Shown in pieces: positions 51,754 to 61,322 of a DNA stretch of 64,000 nt. The stretch spans positions 4,154,001-4,218,000 of the forward strand of contig NZ_CP097218.1 of NCBI RefSeq assembly GCF_023373525.1, written 5' to 3'. This DNA comes from Brachybacterium kimchii (lineage in GTDB: Bacteria > Actinomycetota > Actinomycetes > Actinomycetales > Dermabacteraceae). A program made the position numbers and the translations under genes. Numbering within the stretch: the stretch's first letter is position 1; each line of letters begins with the position of its first letter. Under the pieces are notes generated by a model, which made no database searches, had not been told where the DNA came from, and was given only the letters and a program-made list of their open reading frames with translations.

Positions 51754-52929
51754 TCATCCGCGTCGGCGCACGAGCTCCCGGGCCCCGAGCGCACCGCCGA
51801 GGACGAGGGGGACGGCCCAGGTCGCGCCCCCGAGCACGAGGGCGATCGCGCCGGACGCCGCGGGCGCGGAGCCGAGCGCAGTGAGCAGCAGGGCGACGGC
51901 CGTCTCCGTGATGCCGCCCCCGCCGGGCGTGACGGGAACGAGCGAGAGGGCCCGACCGATGAGGAAGACCCCGAGCAGCGGGAGGGGGCCGATCCCGCTC
52001 GTGAGGGCGTCGGCAGCGATCCAGAGCACGGCGCACTGCGCCGCGCGCGCCGCGAGCATCGGGACGAGGATCCCCGCCCAGCGCCGCCGCAGGATCCGCG
52101 CGACGCGATCTCGCGCCTCCAGCGCGAGTGCGGCAGGGTGCTTCTCGGCGGTCGCCTGCGCCTCGTCCTGCGCGTCCCCGCCGCGCCCCGTGAGCGCGAG
52201 CACGGTGCGGATCGTGGGGGCGAGGGCGTCGAGGATCCGCACGGTCGTCGGCCGATGTGCGAGGACCACGAGCACGGCCATGGTGAGCACGACGCCCAGA
52301 GCCGCGACGATCGTCGCCCCGAGCGTGCCCGGGAGGTCGTGGCGCACGCCCAGCGCGGCGTAGGAGGCGAGCGCCGCGAGCGGGATGACGATGCCGCCCA
52401 GCAGGAGGTCCGCCGCGGAGAACGCGGCGATCCCGGTGAGGACCGTGCGCATCGGCGTGCCGCGCCGGCGCAGCACCGCGCCCGTGAGCGCGATCCCCAG
52501 CAGGGATCCGCCCGGCACCGCGAGCGCGGTGGCCCCGGCGGCCGCCTGCGCGCTCACGACCGCGCCGACCGGCGCACCGGGCAGCGCCGCGCGCGCCCCG
52601 AGGGCCTCGAGGAGCACCGCGAGCACGCCGAGCACGAGCGCAGCGAGGAGCACGGGCGTCGGCACTGCGGCGAGCGCATCGAGGATCTGCGCCGGGTCGA
52701 GGTGCAGGGCGCGCGGCAGCAGCCAGACGAGCAGCACCACCAGCAGCGCGAGCGAGCACGCGGCGAGCACCAGGCGGACCGGGGAGGGACGATCGGAGCG
52801 CGTGAGGCCCAGCAGACTCGCGAGCAGGCCGTCGGCCCCGGCTGACGCCGGCGCGGAGGACGCGCCCGGGGGAGGAGGAGGCGGGGTCGACGGGTCCCCG
52901 GGGTGGTCAGCGGGGTCATCGGGCGCCAT
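51754..52929 (-). CDS. Flippase-like/LPG synthase-TM (UPF0104-type) membrane protein
   Basis: A 391-residue polytopic membrane protein. A 45-residue Pro/Ala/Ser-rich start is followed by eight or nine membrane segments. LVPVTPGGGGITETAVALLL near residue 345 is the conserved motif of the lysylphosphatidylglycerol synthase membrane region and UPF0104 family. It lacks the soluble synthase domain, so a lipid-flipping or glycolipid role is likely. ATG 52929 has GAGAAT seven bases upstream. Confidence 0.75.
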   Translation of the reverse strand: MAPDDPADHPGDPSTPPPPPPGASSAPASAGADGLLASLLGLTRSDRPSPVRLVLAACSLALLVVLLVWLLPRALHLDPAQILDALAAVPTPVLLAALVLGVLAVLLEALGARAALPGAPVGAVVSAQAAAGATALAVPGGSLLGIALTGAVLRRRGTPMRTVLTGIAAFSAADLLLGGIVIPLAALASYAALGVRHDLPGTLGATIVAALGVVLTMAVLVVLAHRPTTVRILDALAPTIRTVLALTGRGGDAQDEAQATAEKHPAALALEARDRVARILRRRWAGILVPMLAARAAQCAVLWIAADALTSGIGPLPLLGVFLIGRALSLVPVTPGGGGITETAVALLLTALGSAPAASGAIALVLGGATWAVPLVLGGALGARELVRRRG

Positions 52930-52936
52930 GCCCGGG

Positions 52937-52942
52937 ATTCTC
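52937..52942 (-). promoter_or_regulatory. -10-like hexamer GAGAAT
   Basis: GAGAAT is seven bases before the ATG at 52929. Confidence 0.35.
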
Positions 52943-53011
52943 CCATGCGGGGAGGGCGCGAGGTCGTCCACAGCAGCGGCCGGCGGTGCGCGGGATGTCG
53001 GCCGGCCCGCC

Positions 53012-53017
53012 TATCCT
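53012..53017 (+). promoter_or_regulatory. pcrA: -10 hexamer TATCCT of pcrA
   Basis: TATCCT lies nine bases before the ATG at 53027, within CCTATCCTGGTCGGG, which also precedes pta. Confidence 0.5.
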
Positions 53018-53026
53018 GGTCGGGCC

Positions 53027-55750
53027 ATGAGCTCTCTGTTCGACGACATGTCCCTGCCCGAGTCCTTCCGCCGCCTGAGCGGGGTGCGGGTGGACCCCGA
53101 CGCGCCCGACGCGCCCCAGGCGCCCGATGCCTCGCCGTCGGACGACGAGCTGCCCCCGCCCCCGGAGGACGACGCCCCTCCGCCCGAGGACGAGGGCGAG
53201 CCCGAGGGGGCCTGGGCCCCCGCCGCCGAGCCCGCGGCGCCGTCGGCCGCTCCGCGCGGCCCCCTCCCCGATGTCTCCGATCTCGTCGAGGGCCTCAACC
53301 CTCCCCAGCGCGAGGCCGTCGAGCACCGCGGCAGCCCGCTGCTGATCGTCGCGGGCGCCGGCTCGGGCAAGACCCGCGTGCTCACGCGCCGGATCGCCCA
53401 TCTGCTGCGCACGGGGGAGGCGCTGCCCGGCGAGATCCTCGCGATCACCTTCACGAACAAGGCCGCCGCCGAGATGCGGGAGAGGGTCGAGGAGCTCGTC
53501 GGCCCCGCGGGCCGCGGCATGTGGGTCTCGACCTTCCACTCCGCCTGCGTGAGGATCCTGCGCCGCGAGCATGCGGCCGCCGGTCTCAAGAGCTCCTTCA
53601 CGATCTACGACTCGGCGGATTCGCTGCGGCTGATCACGAACATCGCCAAGGACTTCGGGCTGGACACGAAGAAGAACCCGCCCCGCGGGATCGCCTCGAA
53701 GATCAGCTCGCTCAAGAACGAGCTCGTCGACCCCATCGACTATGCCGATCAGGCGGAGAGCGCGAAGAACCCGTTCGAGAAATCCATCGCCCAGGTGTTC
53801 ACCGCCTACACCGAGCGCCTGCGTCAGGCCAACGCGGTGGACTTCGACGACCTCATCGGCCTCACCGTCGAGGTGCTGCGCGAGAACCCCGCCGTGCGGG
53901 AGACCTACCGTCGGCGCTTCCGCCACGTGCTCGTGGACGAGTACCAGGACACCAACCATGCGCAGTACTCCCTGGTGCGCGAGCTCGTGGGGGACGACCC
54001 GCGCGCGGACCTCACCGTGGTGGGCGACTCCGACCAGTCGATCTACGCCTTCCGCGGGGCGACCATCCGCAACATCGTCGAGTTCGAGCAGGACTTCCCC
54101 TCGGCCCGCACGATCGTGCTCGAGCAGAACTACCGCTCCACCCAGAACGTCCTGAGCGCCGCGAACGCGGTGATCGAGGAGAACCAGGGCCGGCGCAAGA
54201 AGAACCTGTGGACCGACCAGGGCGAGGGCGAGCAGATCACCCTCTACGTCGCCGACGACGAGCAGGCCGAGGCCCGCTACATCGGCCGGCAGATCGACTC
54301 CCTCGTGGACAGCGGCCGCCGCGCGAGCGACATCGCGATCTTCTACCGCGCCAACGCGCAGTCCCGCGCCCTCGAGGACCAGCTGATCCGGGTGGGCCTG
54401 CCCTACAAGGTGGTCGGCGGCACCCGCTTCTACGAGCGGCGCGAGATCAAGGACGCGATCGCCTACCTGCAGGTGCTCGCCAACCCCGACGACGAGATCA
54501 ACCTGCGCCGCATCCTCAACGTCCCCAAGCGCGGCATCGGCGACCGGGCCGAGGCCGCGATCGCCCTGCTCGCCGAGCAGGATCGCATCAGCTTCGGCGA
54601 CGCCCTGCGCAGGGCCGAGGAGGCCCCCGGCATCGCCACCCGCTCCCTGAACTCGGTGCGCACCTTCGTCTCGATGCTCGATGACCTGCGGGAGCTGTAT
54701 GCGAGCGGGACCGGTCCGGCGGAGCTCGTCGAACAGGTCCTCCAGCGCTCGGGCTACTACGCCGAGCTGCAGAACAGCGACGATCCGCAGGACGAGTCGC
54801 GGCTGGAGAACCTTGCCGAGCTCGTGGGCGTGGCCAGTGAGTTCGAGGCCCAGATGGAGGCCGCCGCGGCCGCCGCGAGCGAGTTCGAGGACGACGCGGA
54901 CGACTCCGTCGACGGCACGGCAGGCGACGGCGCGGCGGGCGACGGCTCGGAGGGCGGCGGCACCGCCTCCGACGCGCCCGGCGACGGCTCCGACGGCTCG
55001 GCCCTGCCGGCGACCGACGACCCCGAGGCGCCGCTGCTGGATCAGTTCCTCGAGAAGGTCTCCCTGGTGGCCGACGCCGATCAGATCCCCGGGCAGGAGG
55101 ACCAGTTCGTCACCCTGATGACGCTGCACACCGCCAAGGGCCTCGAGTTCCCGGTCGTCTTCCTCACCGGGCTCGAGGACGGCACCTTCCCGCACCAGCG
55201 CACCCTCGCCGACCCCGATCAGCTCGAGGAGGAGCGGCGCCTGGCCTACGTGGGCATCACCCGCGCCCGCGAGAAGCTCTACCTCACGCGCGCCCAGATG
55301 CGCGCGACCTGGGGCGCTCCGCAGTTCTTCCCCGGCAGCCGCTTCCTCGACGAGATCCCCGAGGCGGTGCTCGACGTCGCGCGCGCGGGCTCCTCCCTCT
55401 CGGGCATGGGGTACGCGGGATCCGGCGGCTACGGGAGCGGCGGCTTCGGGGGAGGCGGCTACGGAGGCGGTCGCGGCGGCTCCTCGCGCGGACCGTCCTT
55501 CAGCGGCGGTGCGGGCGGCGGCCGACGGGACGTCGCGCGCCCGTCGTTCGGCTCCGGCCGCGGCGCGAGGTCCGCGGCGGACATGCCCTCGCTCGTCGTC
55601 GGGGACCGCGTCACCCACGACACCTTCGGCATGGGCACCGTCAGCGAGGTCACCGGACAGGACGAGAAGACCCAGGTCGAGGTCCAGTTCAAGGCGCCCC
55701 ACGGTACCAAGCGCCTGCTGCTGCGCTACGCCCCGCTGACGAAGCTGTGA
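53027..55750 (+). CDS. pcrA: UvrD/PcrA-type DNA helicase
   Basis: A 907-residue superfamily 1A helicase for repair and removal of RecA or stalled complexes. A 75-residue acidic Pro-rich start precedes motif I, GAGSGKT (about 109-115). DEYQDT, QNYRST, MTLHTAKGLEFPVV, and LAYVGITRARE are all present. An unusual insertion of about 50 acidic Gly/Asp/Ser residues (about 615-665) separates the 2B region from motif V. The C-terminus has a Gly-rich linker and a Tudor-like domain starting VGDRVTHDTFGMGTV, which in PcrA/UvrD1 contacts RNA polymerase. Confidence 0.93.
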   Translation: MSSLFDDMSLPESFRRLSGVRVDPDAPDAPQAPDASPSDDELPPPPEDDAPPPEDEGEPEGAWAPAAEPAAPSAAPRGPLPDVSDLVEGLNPPQREAVEHRGSPLLIVAGAGSGKTRVLTRRIAHLLRTGEALPGEILAITFTNKAAAEMRERVEELVGPAGRGMWVSTFHSACVRILRREHAAAGLKSSFTIYDSADSLRLITNIAKDFGLDTKKNPPRGIASKISSLKNELVDPIDYADQAESAKNPFEKSIAQVFTAYTERLRQANAVDFDDLIGLTVEVLRENPAVRETYRRRFRHVLVDEYQDTNHAQYSLVRELVGDDPRADLTVVGDSDQSIYAFRGATIRNIVEFEQDFPSARTIVLEQNYRSTQNVLSAANAVIEENQGRRKKNLWTDQGEGEQITLYVADDEQAEARYIGRQIDSLVDSGRRASDIAIFYRANAQSRALEDQLIRVGLPYKVVGGTRFYERREIKDAIAYLQVLANPDDEINLRRILNVPKRGIGDRAEAAIALLAEQDRISFGDALRRAEEAPGIATRSLNSVRTFVSMLDDLRELYASGTGPAELVEQVLQRSGYYAELQNSDDPQDESRLENLAELVGVASEFEAQMEAAAAAASEFEDDADDSVDGTAGDGAAGDGSEGGGTASDAPGDGSDGSALPATDDPEAPLLDQFLEKVSLVADADQIPGQEDQFVTLMTLHTAKGLEFPVVFLTGLEDGTFPHQRTLADPDQLEEERRLAYVGITRAREKLYLTRAQMRATWGAPQFFPGSRFLDEIPEAVLDVARAGSSLSGMGYAGSGGYGSGGFGGGGYGGGRGGSSRGPSFSGGAGGGRRDVARPSFGSGRGARSAADMPSLVVGDRVTHDTFGMGTVSEVTGQDEKTQVEVQFKAPHGTKRLLLRYAPLTKL

Positions 55751-55763
55751 GCGCGGGGCGCCG

Positions 55764-57029
55764 TCACCCCTGCCCCGAGTCGTCGAAGACGTCGATGCTG
55801 CCCGCGTAATTCGCGACCCAGACGCTCGCGGTCGTCGGCTCGTAGGCGACGCCCACAGGGTTGCGGCCCACGCTCTCGCGCTGGACCTCTGTGAAGCTGT
55901 CGACGTCGAACTTCGAGACGGAGTCCTCGTAGTAGTTCACGACGTACAGCGCGGTGCCGTCCGGGGAGATGTCCATCGAGCGGGGCTCGCGGCCCGTCGG
56001 CGCCTCGCGCAGCATCTCGCCGCTCGCGGTGTCGAGCTCGAGGAGCCGGTCCGAGCCCGCCTCCGTGAGGTACATGCGGGTGGCGTCGGGGGAGAGGACC
56101 AGGTGGCGGGGCTTGCGTCCCGTCTCGCGCACGAGCTCGCTCGTGCCGGCGGGGATGTCCAGACGGAACAGCTCGTCGGCGTACATCGCGGTGACGTAGG
56201 CGGTCTCGTTGTCCGGGAGCACGACGATGCCGCGCGGTGCGGAGTCCACGGGTATCTCCGCGGTGACCTCGGCGGTCTCGAGGTCGACGACGGAGACGGT
56301 GCGGTCGCACCAGTTGGAGACCAGGGCGAGGGACCCGTCGGGGGAGAGAGCCACGAACTTCGGCACCCGCCCCACCTCGATCGCCTGGTCCCAGCTCATG
56401 GTCGCCACGTCCAGGCGCAGCAGTGCGCTCGCGCCGGTCGCGTCCCCGTGGCGGCAGTCGTCGTTGCCCGAGGCGCCGTGCCCCTCGCCCGTCATCTGGT
56501 ACTGCGAGACGTAGGCATAACGGCCGTCGGCCGTCCAGGCGGCCTCGACCGGTGCGCCCGTGCTGGTCCCCGGGTACTGGGGGAATCCGAGTGCAGACAT
56601 GTCCACGGTGTCTGGGACGGTCGCGGCGAGGCTGCGATCGGCCGCGTCGTAGAGCGTGACGGAATGGCTGTAGAGCATGTTGTTGGCGAGCACGTGCCCG
56701 TGGCCGCTGGCCACCACGGACTTCGGGGTGATGTCCCCGGTGATCCGCTGCCGGTCGCTCATCCGGGTCCCGGACGACGGTCCGTCCAGGACGCGCGCGC
56801 TCGCGGTCGGCACGCCCTCCGCGGGATCGGAGGGGCCGCCGGACGACCCGCCCAGCAGATCGCCGTCGCCGGTGGTCGCGCCGCGCCGATGCTCCACGAG
56901 GCCGACGATCGCGATCACGAGCGCGAGGCACAGCAGTGCCGTGAGGAGGGGGAGGACGGCGGGCCGACGGGGATCCGCCTCCGCGTGCAGGCCGGCGAGC
57001 CTCGTCGATCGCCGGTTCCGCGGGCTCAT
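55764..57029 (-). CDS. Membrane-anchored beta-propeller (YncE-like) protein
   Basis: A 421-residue protein with a basic start, one membrane segment (about 25-47), and an extracytoplasmic seven-bladed-type propeller from about 90 on. Repeats such as FVALSPDGSLALVSNW, IVVLPDNETAYVTAM, LVLSPDATRMYLTEAG, and MDISPDGTALYVVNYY recur about every 42-45 residues. This is the YVTN/YncE pattern. The ligand is unknown. It overlaps the upstream gene by ATGA and ends the three-gene operon. Confidence 0.78.
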   Translation of the reverse strand: MSPRNRRSTRLAGLHAEADPRRPAVLPLLTALLCLALVIAIVGLVEHRRGATTGDGDLLGGSSGGPSDPAEGVPTASARVLDGPSSGTRMSDRQRITGDITPKSVVASGHGHVLANNMLYSHSVTLYDAADRSLAATVPDTVDMSALGFPQYPGTSTGAPVEAAWTADGRYAYVSQYQMTGEGHGASGNDDCRHGDATGASALLRLDVATMSWDQAIEVGRVPKFVALSPDGSLALVSNWCDRTVSVVDLETAEVTAEIPVDSAPRGIVVLPDNETAYVTAMYADELFRLDIPAGTSELVRETGRKPRHLVLSPDATRMYLTEAGSDRLLELDTASGEMLREAPTGREPRSMDISPDGTALYVVNYYEDSVSKFDVDSFTEVQRESVGRNPVGVAYEPTTASVWVANYAGSIDVFDDSGQG

Positions 57030-57598
57030 CGCCGTCGGGTGCGCTCGCGCACTGGCTCGGGTTCCCGGTGCTCCGGGCGGCGCGCGTCGAAGCTGCGCTC
57101 GTCGGACCGCCCGTTCTCGTCCGGATGGGCCTCGTCCTCGTCCAGCTCGTCCTCGTCGTCCGCGAGCCCGAATCCGACCCACAGCGCCCAGCCGAAGCGG
57201 ACCGCCATGAGCACCAGCACGATCGCGAGCACCGCGGTGAAGGGGATCTGCACGCCGGTGCGGGTGACCACGAACCAGATCACGCCCAGCGAGGCGCCCA
57301 TGATCACCGCGTCGCGCAGGGCCGAGAGCAGGCGCTGACCGATCCGCGCGCGCTTGAGGTGGCGCCGCGTGGCCTCGGTGTAGACGGCGGCGTCACGGCG
57401 GTAGCGGCGGCCGCGCTCGCGCATGTGCTCGCGGGACTCCCGCGTGCCCTCGTCGGCCGCCTTCGACGCCGCACGCGCGTAGGCGCCCGCCCGCTCCGTG
57501 CTGCGGCGGGTGGAGTCGCGCGCCTGGCGGGCGAGGTCGGGAGCCTGCCGACGGGCGGTGTTGCGCGCCGCCTTCGCGTAGGTCTTCCAGCTGCTCAT
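57026..57598 (-). CDS. Membrane protein with basic coiled-coil N-terminus
   Basis: A 190-residue protein. The first 95 residues are a highly charged Arg/Ala/Glu-rich helix, then membrane segments at about 98-115 and 117-140, and an acidic tail ([15 protein letters not shown]) with a basic end. The function is unknown. ATG 57598 is the natural start, as it lies ten bases after the preceding gene. It is coupled to the propeller gene. Confidence 0.55.
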   Translation of the reverse strand: MSSWKTYAKAARNTARRQAPDLARQARDSTRRSTERAGAYARAASKAADEGTRESREHMRERGRRYRRDAAVYTEATRRHLKRARIGQRLLSALRDAVIMGASLGVIWFVVTRTGVQIPFTAVLAIVLVLMAVRFGWALWVGFGLADDEDELDEDEAHPDENGRSDERSFDARRPEHREPEPVRERTRRR

Positions 57599-57608
57599 GG
57601 GTCCTCCC

Positions 57609-57956
57609 TCAGCGGCCGTCGTCGCGCCAGCGGATGTCGCCCCCGCCGCTCGGCCGACGCCGGCCCTCGCGGGCCTCGCCGCGCCCGCCGGTGTCGAGAT
57701 CGTCGCGGGGGTCGTACCGGCGGGGGTCACGGGAACCGTCCCCCGCACGCCGCCGGGCGCTGCGCGCACGCTGCTCGCCGATGTAGGAGAGGCCCACGTT
57801 CAGCGCGAGGGTCAGCACGATCGAGAGCACGAGGCCCGCGACGCTCGAGCGGACGCCGAACACGCGCAGCAGCATGAACAGCACCAGGACCGCGACGAGG
57901 CTGAAGCCGATCTGGTCGCGGATCCGGCGGGTGAGACTGCGGGATCGTGGGGCCAC
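57609..57956 (-). CDS. Two-TM small membrane protein (DUF4229-like)
   Basis: A 115-residue protein with membrane segments at about 15-33 and 40-60 followed by an Arg/Asp/Gly-rich tail. Its layout is like DUF4229 proteins, but I cannot confirm the family. I prefer GTG 57956 because TAGGCT lies six bases before it; a GTG six bases upstream is also in frame. First gene of the operon with the coiled-coil and propeller proteins. Confidence 0.5.
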   Translation of the reverse strand: MAPRSRSLTRRIRDQIGFSLVAVLVLFMLLRVFGVRSSVAGLVLSIVLTLALNVGLSYIGEQRARSARRRAGDGSRDPRRYDPRDDLDTGGRGEAREGRRRPSGGGDIRWRDDGR

Positions 57957-57962
57957 GGTCAC

Positions 57963-57968
57963 AGCCTA
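57963..57968 (-). promoter_or_regulatory. -10 hexamer TAGGCT, leaderless start
   Basis: TAGGCT is followed by GTGACC and the GTG at 57956. Confidence 0.55.
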
Positions 57969-58001
57969 GTCGTGCGGTGCTGGGACGGGCGTCGGCGGCG
58001 A

Positions 58002-58007
58002 TATGGT
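58002..58007 (+). promoter_or_regulatory. sucC: -10 hexamer TATGGT of sucCD
   Basis: TATGGT lies 75 bases before the GTG of sucC, giving a conventional leader of about 69 bases. Confidence 0.45.
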
Positions 58008-58082
58008 GGAGACGTTCGAGGGGCGGTTCGAGGGCCGACGAGGGCCCGCCGCCCGCCTACGACAACGGAAGGACGAACATCC

Positions 58083-59249
58083 GTGGACCTGTTCGAGTAC
58101 CAGGCCCGCGATCTCTTCGAGAAGCACGGCGTCCCCGTGCTGCCCGGAATCGTCGCGGAGGACCCACAGGCCGCCAAGGCCGCCGCTGAGACCATCGGCA
58201 CCCCGGTCGTGGTCGTCAAGGCCCAGGTGAAGGTCGGAGGCCGCGGCAAGGCCGGCGGCGTGAAGATCGCGAAGTCCCCCGAGGAGGCGGAGCAGAAGGC
58301 CTCCGAGATCCTCGGCATGGACATCAAGGGCCACACCGTGCACCGCGTGATGATCGCGGGCGGCGCGGACATCGCCTCCGAGTACTACTTCTCCCTGCTG
58401 CTGGATCGCGCCAACCGCAACTACCTGGCCATGTGCTCGGTCGAGGGCGGCATGGAGATCGAGCAGCTGGCCGTCGAGCGCCCGGACGCGCTCGCGCGGG
58501 TGGCCGTCGACCCCAACACCGGGATCGACGAGGCGAAGGCGAAGGAGATCGTCGAGGCCGCGGGCTTCGACGCGGAGACCGGCGCCAAGGTCGTCCCGGT
58601 GCTGCAGAAGCTCTGGGACGTCTACAGCGCCGAGGACGCGACCCTCGTCGAGGTGAACCCGCTCGTCCAGACGGGGTCCGGCGAGATCGTCGCCCTGGAC
58701 GGCAAGGTCACCCTCGACGACAACGCGCAGTTCCGCCACGAGGAGCACGCGGGCCTCGTGGACACGGCCTCCGAGGACCCGCTCGAGGCGAAGGCCAAGG
58801 CCCTCGACCTCAACTACGTCAAGCTCGACGGCGAGGTCGGCATCATCGGCAACGGCGCGGGCCTGGTCATGTCGACGCTGGACGTCGTCGCCTACGCGGG
58901 CGAGTCGCACGGCGTGAAGCCCGCGAACTTCCTGGACATCGGCGGCGGCGCGAGCGCCGAGGTCATGGCCAACGGTCTGGACGTCATCCTCGGCGACCAG
59001 CAGGTCTCCGCGGTCTTCGTCAACGTGTTCGGCGGCATCACCGCGTGCGACGCGGTGGCCAACGGCATCGTCGGCGCCCTGCAGAAGCTGGGCGACGCCG
59101 CGACGAAGCCGCTCGTGGTCCGCCTCGACGGCAACAACGTCGAGGAGGGGCGGAAGATCCTCGCGGACTTCGCGCACCCGCTCGTCACCCAGGCCGACAC
59201 CATGGACGGCGGAGCGGCCAAGGTCGCCGAGCTCGCCGCAGGAAAGTGA
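58083..59249 (+). CDS. sucC: Succinate-CoA ligase, beta subunit
   Basis: A 388-residue ATP-grasp subunit of the TCA-cycle enzyme. It begins [22 protein letters not shown], includes [16 protein letters not shown], and LVEVNPLV, then [10 protein letters not shown]; all are family hallmarks. It starts at GTG 58083 after AAGGA. The alpha subunit gene follows nine bases downstream. Confidence 0.96.
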   Translation: MDLFEYQARDLFEKHGVPVLPGIVAEDPQAAKAAAETIGTPVVVVKAQVKVGGRGKAGGVKIAKSPEEAEQKASEILGMDIKGHTVHRVMIAGGADIASEYYFSLLLDRANRNYLAMCSVEGGMEIEQLAVERPDALARVAVDPNTGIDEAKAKEIVEAAGFDAETGAKVVPVLQKLWDVYSAEDATLVEVNPLVQTGSGEIVALDGKVTLDDNAQFRHEEHAGLVDTASEDPLEAKAKALDLNYVKLDGEVGIIGNGAGLVMSTLDVVAYAGESHGVKPANFLDIGGGASAEVMANGLDVILGDQQVSAVFVNVFGGITACDAVANGIVGALQKLGDAATKPLVVRLDGNNVEEGRKILADFAHPLVTQADTMDGGAAKVAELAAGK

Positions 59250-59258
59250 GGGACCGTC

Positions 59259-60149
59259 ATGTCGATCTTCCTCGATGAGAACAGCAAGGTCATCGTTCAG
59301 GGCATGACGGGCTCGGAGGGCATGAAGCACTCCCAGCGCATGCTCGACTCCGGCACGAACGTCGTCGGCGGCGTGAACCCTCGCAAGGCCGGTCAGACCG
59401 TGTCCTTCGAGGGCGGCCACGAGGTCCCCGTCTTCGGATCCGTCGCGGAGGCCATGGAGGCCACCGGCGCGAACGTCTCGGTGGTCTTCGTGCCGCCGAA
59501 GTTCGCCAAGTCGGCCGCGATCGAGGCCATCGACGCCGCGATGCCGCTGCTCGTGGTCATCACCGAGGGCATCCCGGTGAAGGACTCCGCGGAGTTCTTC
59601 AACTACGCGAAGGACAAGGGCACCACCCGGGTCATCGGCCCGAACTGCCCGGGCCTGATCAGCCCCGGGAAGTCCAACGCGGGCATCACCCCGGCGAACA
59701 TCACCGGTCCCGGCAAGCTGGGCCTGGTCTCGAAGTCGGGCACGCTGACCTACCAGATGATGTACGAGCTGGCCGACCTCGGCTTCACCACGTGCATCGG
59801 CATCGGCGGCGACCCGGTCATCGGCACCACCCACATCGACGCGCTCGAGGCGTTCGAGAACGACCCCGACACCGTGGGCGTGGTGATGATCGGCGAGATC
59901 GGCGGCGACGCCGAGGAGCGTGCGGCCGCGTACATCAAGGACAACATGTCCAAGCCGGTGGTCGGCTACGTCGCGGGCTTCACGGCCCCCGAGGGCAAGA
60001 CCATGGGCCACGCGGGCGCAATCGTGTCCGGCTCCGCCGGCACCGCGCAGGCGAAGAAGGAGGCCCTCGAGGCCGCGGGCGTGAAGGTCGGCAAGACCCC
60101 GACCGAGACGGCCGACCTCATGCGCGAGATCATCTCGGCGCAGGCCTGA
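59259..60149 (+). CDS. sucD: Succinate-CoA ligase, alpha subunit
   Basis: A 296-residue CoA-binding subunit. [17 protein letters not shown] is the CoA-binding start, and [11 protein letters not shown] follows mid-protein. The phosphohistidine is in [10 protein letters not shown] at about residue 250. ATG 59259 follows GAGGGA. It forms the heterotetramer with SucC. Confidence 0.96.
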   Translation: MSIFLDENSKVIVQGMTGSEGMKHSQRMLDSGTNVVGGVNPRKAGQTVSFEGGHEVPVFGSVAEAMEATGANVSVVFVPPKFAKSAAIEAIDAAMPLLVVITEGIPVKDSAEFFNYAKDKGTTRVIGPNCPGLISPGKSNAGITPANITGPGKLGLVSKSGTLTYQMMYELADLGFTTCIGIGGDPVIGTTHIDALEAFENDPDTVGVVMIGEIGGDAEERAAAYIKDNMSKPVVGYVAGFTAPEGKTMGHAGAIVSGSAGTAQAKKEALEAAGVKVGKTPTETADLMREIISAQA

Positions 60150-60214
60150 GAGCGCCCGGGCGCTCGGGCCCGACGCGGACCCGCATCGCGGGCCGGATCG
60201 GGCCCGACGGCCGA

Positions 60215-60252
60215 CGGACGGGCGGGCACCCCAGCGGGTGTCCGCCCGTCCG
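60215..60252 (+). terminator. Hairpin terminator after sucD
   Basis: A 17-pair stem with one mismatch (60215-60231 with 60236-60252) and a CAGC loop, 66 bases after the stop. A shorter self-complementary GAGCGCCC/GGGCGCTC lies directly after the stop at 60150-60165. Confidence 0.65.
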
Positions 60253-60357
60253 CGCGTCCGGGGGCGGGAGGGGCCGCGGAGGTCCGGTGGGCGGACGCGC
60301 GCCGGCGTGCGCGTCGGCCGTCAGCGCAATCGCTGGGGGAGTGTCGGTCTGAACAGG

Positions 60358-60363
60358 TACGGT
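60358..60363 (+). promoter_or_regulatory. Candidate -10 TACGGT of dtxR-like gene
   Basis: TACGGT lies 37 bases before the ATG at 60401, giving a short leader with a GGAACGGAG ribosome site. Confidence 0.4.
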
Positions 60364-60400
60364 AGAGCCCGTCGGAGGAACCAGGAACGGAGCAGCATCC

Positions 60401-61129
60401 ATGAGCAGCGATCTTGTCGACACCACGGAGATGTATCTCAAGACGGTGTTCGAGCTTCATGAGGCGGGCATCCCCCCGATGCGCGCCCGGATCGCGGATC
60501 GGCTCGGGCACTCGGGGCCGACGGTCTCGCAGACCGTCGCCCGCATGGAGCGCGACGGCCTCCTGCACCTGGACGACGAGCGCCGCATCATGCTCACCGA
60601 CAAGGGGCAGGCCATCGCGACTGACGTGATGCGCAAGCACCGTCTGGCGGAGCGCCACCTCATCGAGCAGGTCGGGCTGCCCTTCGAGCTGGTCCACGAG
60701 GAGGCCTGCCGCTGGGAGCACGTCATGAGCCGCGAGGTCGAGACGCGCATCGCCCAGCAGATCGTCGCGCCCTTCATCGATCCCTACGGCAACCCCATCC
60801 CGGGTCTCGCCGAGCTCGGGATCGACACGTCCGACGAGACCGGCGTCACCCCCGAAGGTCAAGATTCGGCAAGCTGGCACGGCACCCTCGACCGCGCGCT
60901 GGGCGGCTCCGGGTCGCTCGAGCTGCGCCTGCGCAGGATCGGCGAGACGGCGCAGACCGATGTCGAGCTGCTGCGCGATCTCGCTGGTCACGGCATTCTC
61001 CCCGGTGAGACGTTCCGGGCCGAGCGGACGCAGTCCGGTTTCCGGCTGCAGGGCGACGGCGCGGAGCCGATCATCATCGACGAGGACACCGCCGGTCAGC
61101 TCGTGGTGACTCCCGCGGCGGCCGAGTAA
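60401..61129 (+). CDS. dtxR: DtxR/IdeR iron-dependent repressor
   Basis: A 242-residue metal-dependent repressor closely resembling DtxR and IdeR. The DNA-binding part includes LVDTTEMYLKTV and SGPTVSQTVARMERDGL. The metal ligands are conserved with a one-residue shift from DtxR: Met11, His80, Glu84, His99, Cys103, Glu106 and His107. An SH3-like C-terminal domain is present. It represses iron uptake and heme-utilisation genes when iron is sufficient; the heme oxygenase at 22718 is a possible target. Confidence 0.94.
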   Translation: MSSDLVDTTEMYLKTVFELHEAGIPPMRARIADRLGHSGPTVSQTVARMERDGLLHLDDERRIMLTDKGQAIATDVMRKHRLAERHLIEQVGLPFELVHEEACRWEHVMSREVETRIAQQIVAPFIDPYGNPIPGLAELGIDTSDETGVTPEGQDSASWHGTLDRALGGSGSLELRLRRIGETAQTDVELLRDLAGHGILPGETFRAERTQSGFRLQGDGAEPIIIDEDTAGQLVVTPAAAE

Positions 61130-61138
61130 AGAGTCGGC

Positions 61139-61157
61139 AAGGTCTTCCCCAGACCTT
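61139..61157 (+). terminator. Hairpin after dtxR
   Basis: AAGGTCT (61139-61145), TCCCC loop, AGACCTT (61151-61157), ten bases after the stop. Confidence 0.55.
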
Positions 61158-61191
61158 CTCAGGACGCTGGGTGCGGGCGTTCAGGAGTCCT

Positions 61192-61197
61192 TAGGGT
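61192..61197 (+). promoter_or_regulatory. -10 hexamer TAGGGT of NlpC/P60 gene
   Basis: TAGGGT gives a leader of about 119 bases with a perfect eight-pair hairpin (GCCGATCG 61207-61214 with CGATCGGC 61220-61227). Confidence 0.45.
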
Positions 61198-61322
61198 CGA
61201 GGGCGTGCCGATCGCGGAACGATCGGCCGACGCCCACCGAGTTCGGCGCGCAGCGCTTCGGTCCGGGCAACTGAAGACGAAGCCGAATCTCCGCTCCGGC
61301 GGAGGCCCAGGGGAGCCCTCAC

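Noticed and set aside
61200-61322. Possible ydaO-type c-di-AMP riboswitch upstream of the NlpC/P60 gene (contains GCCGAATC and GGGG)
   Set aside because: The 5'-like GCCGAATC element lies only about 40 bases before the start codon, and the rest of the aptamer (GGGGTNAATC and AGCTAACTCC-like parts) is not found. Only local hairpins remain.
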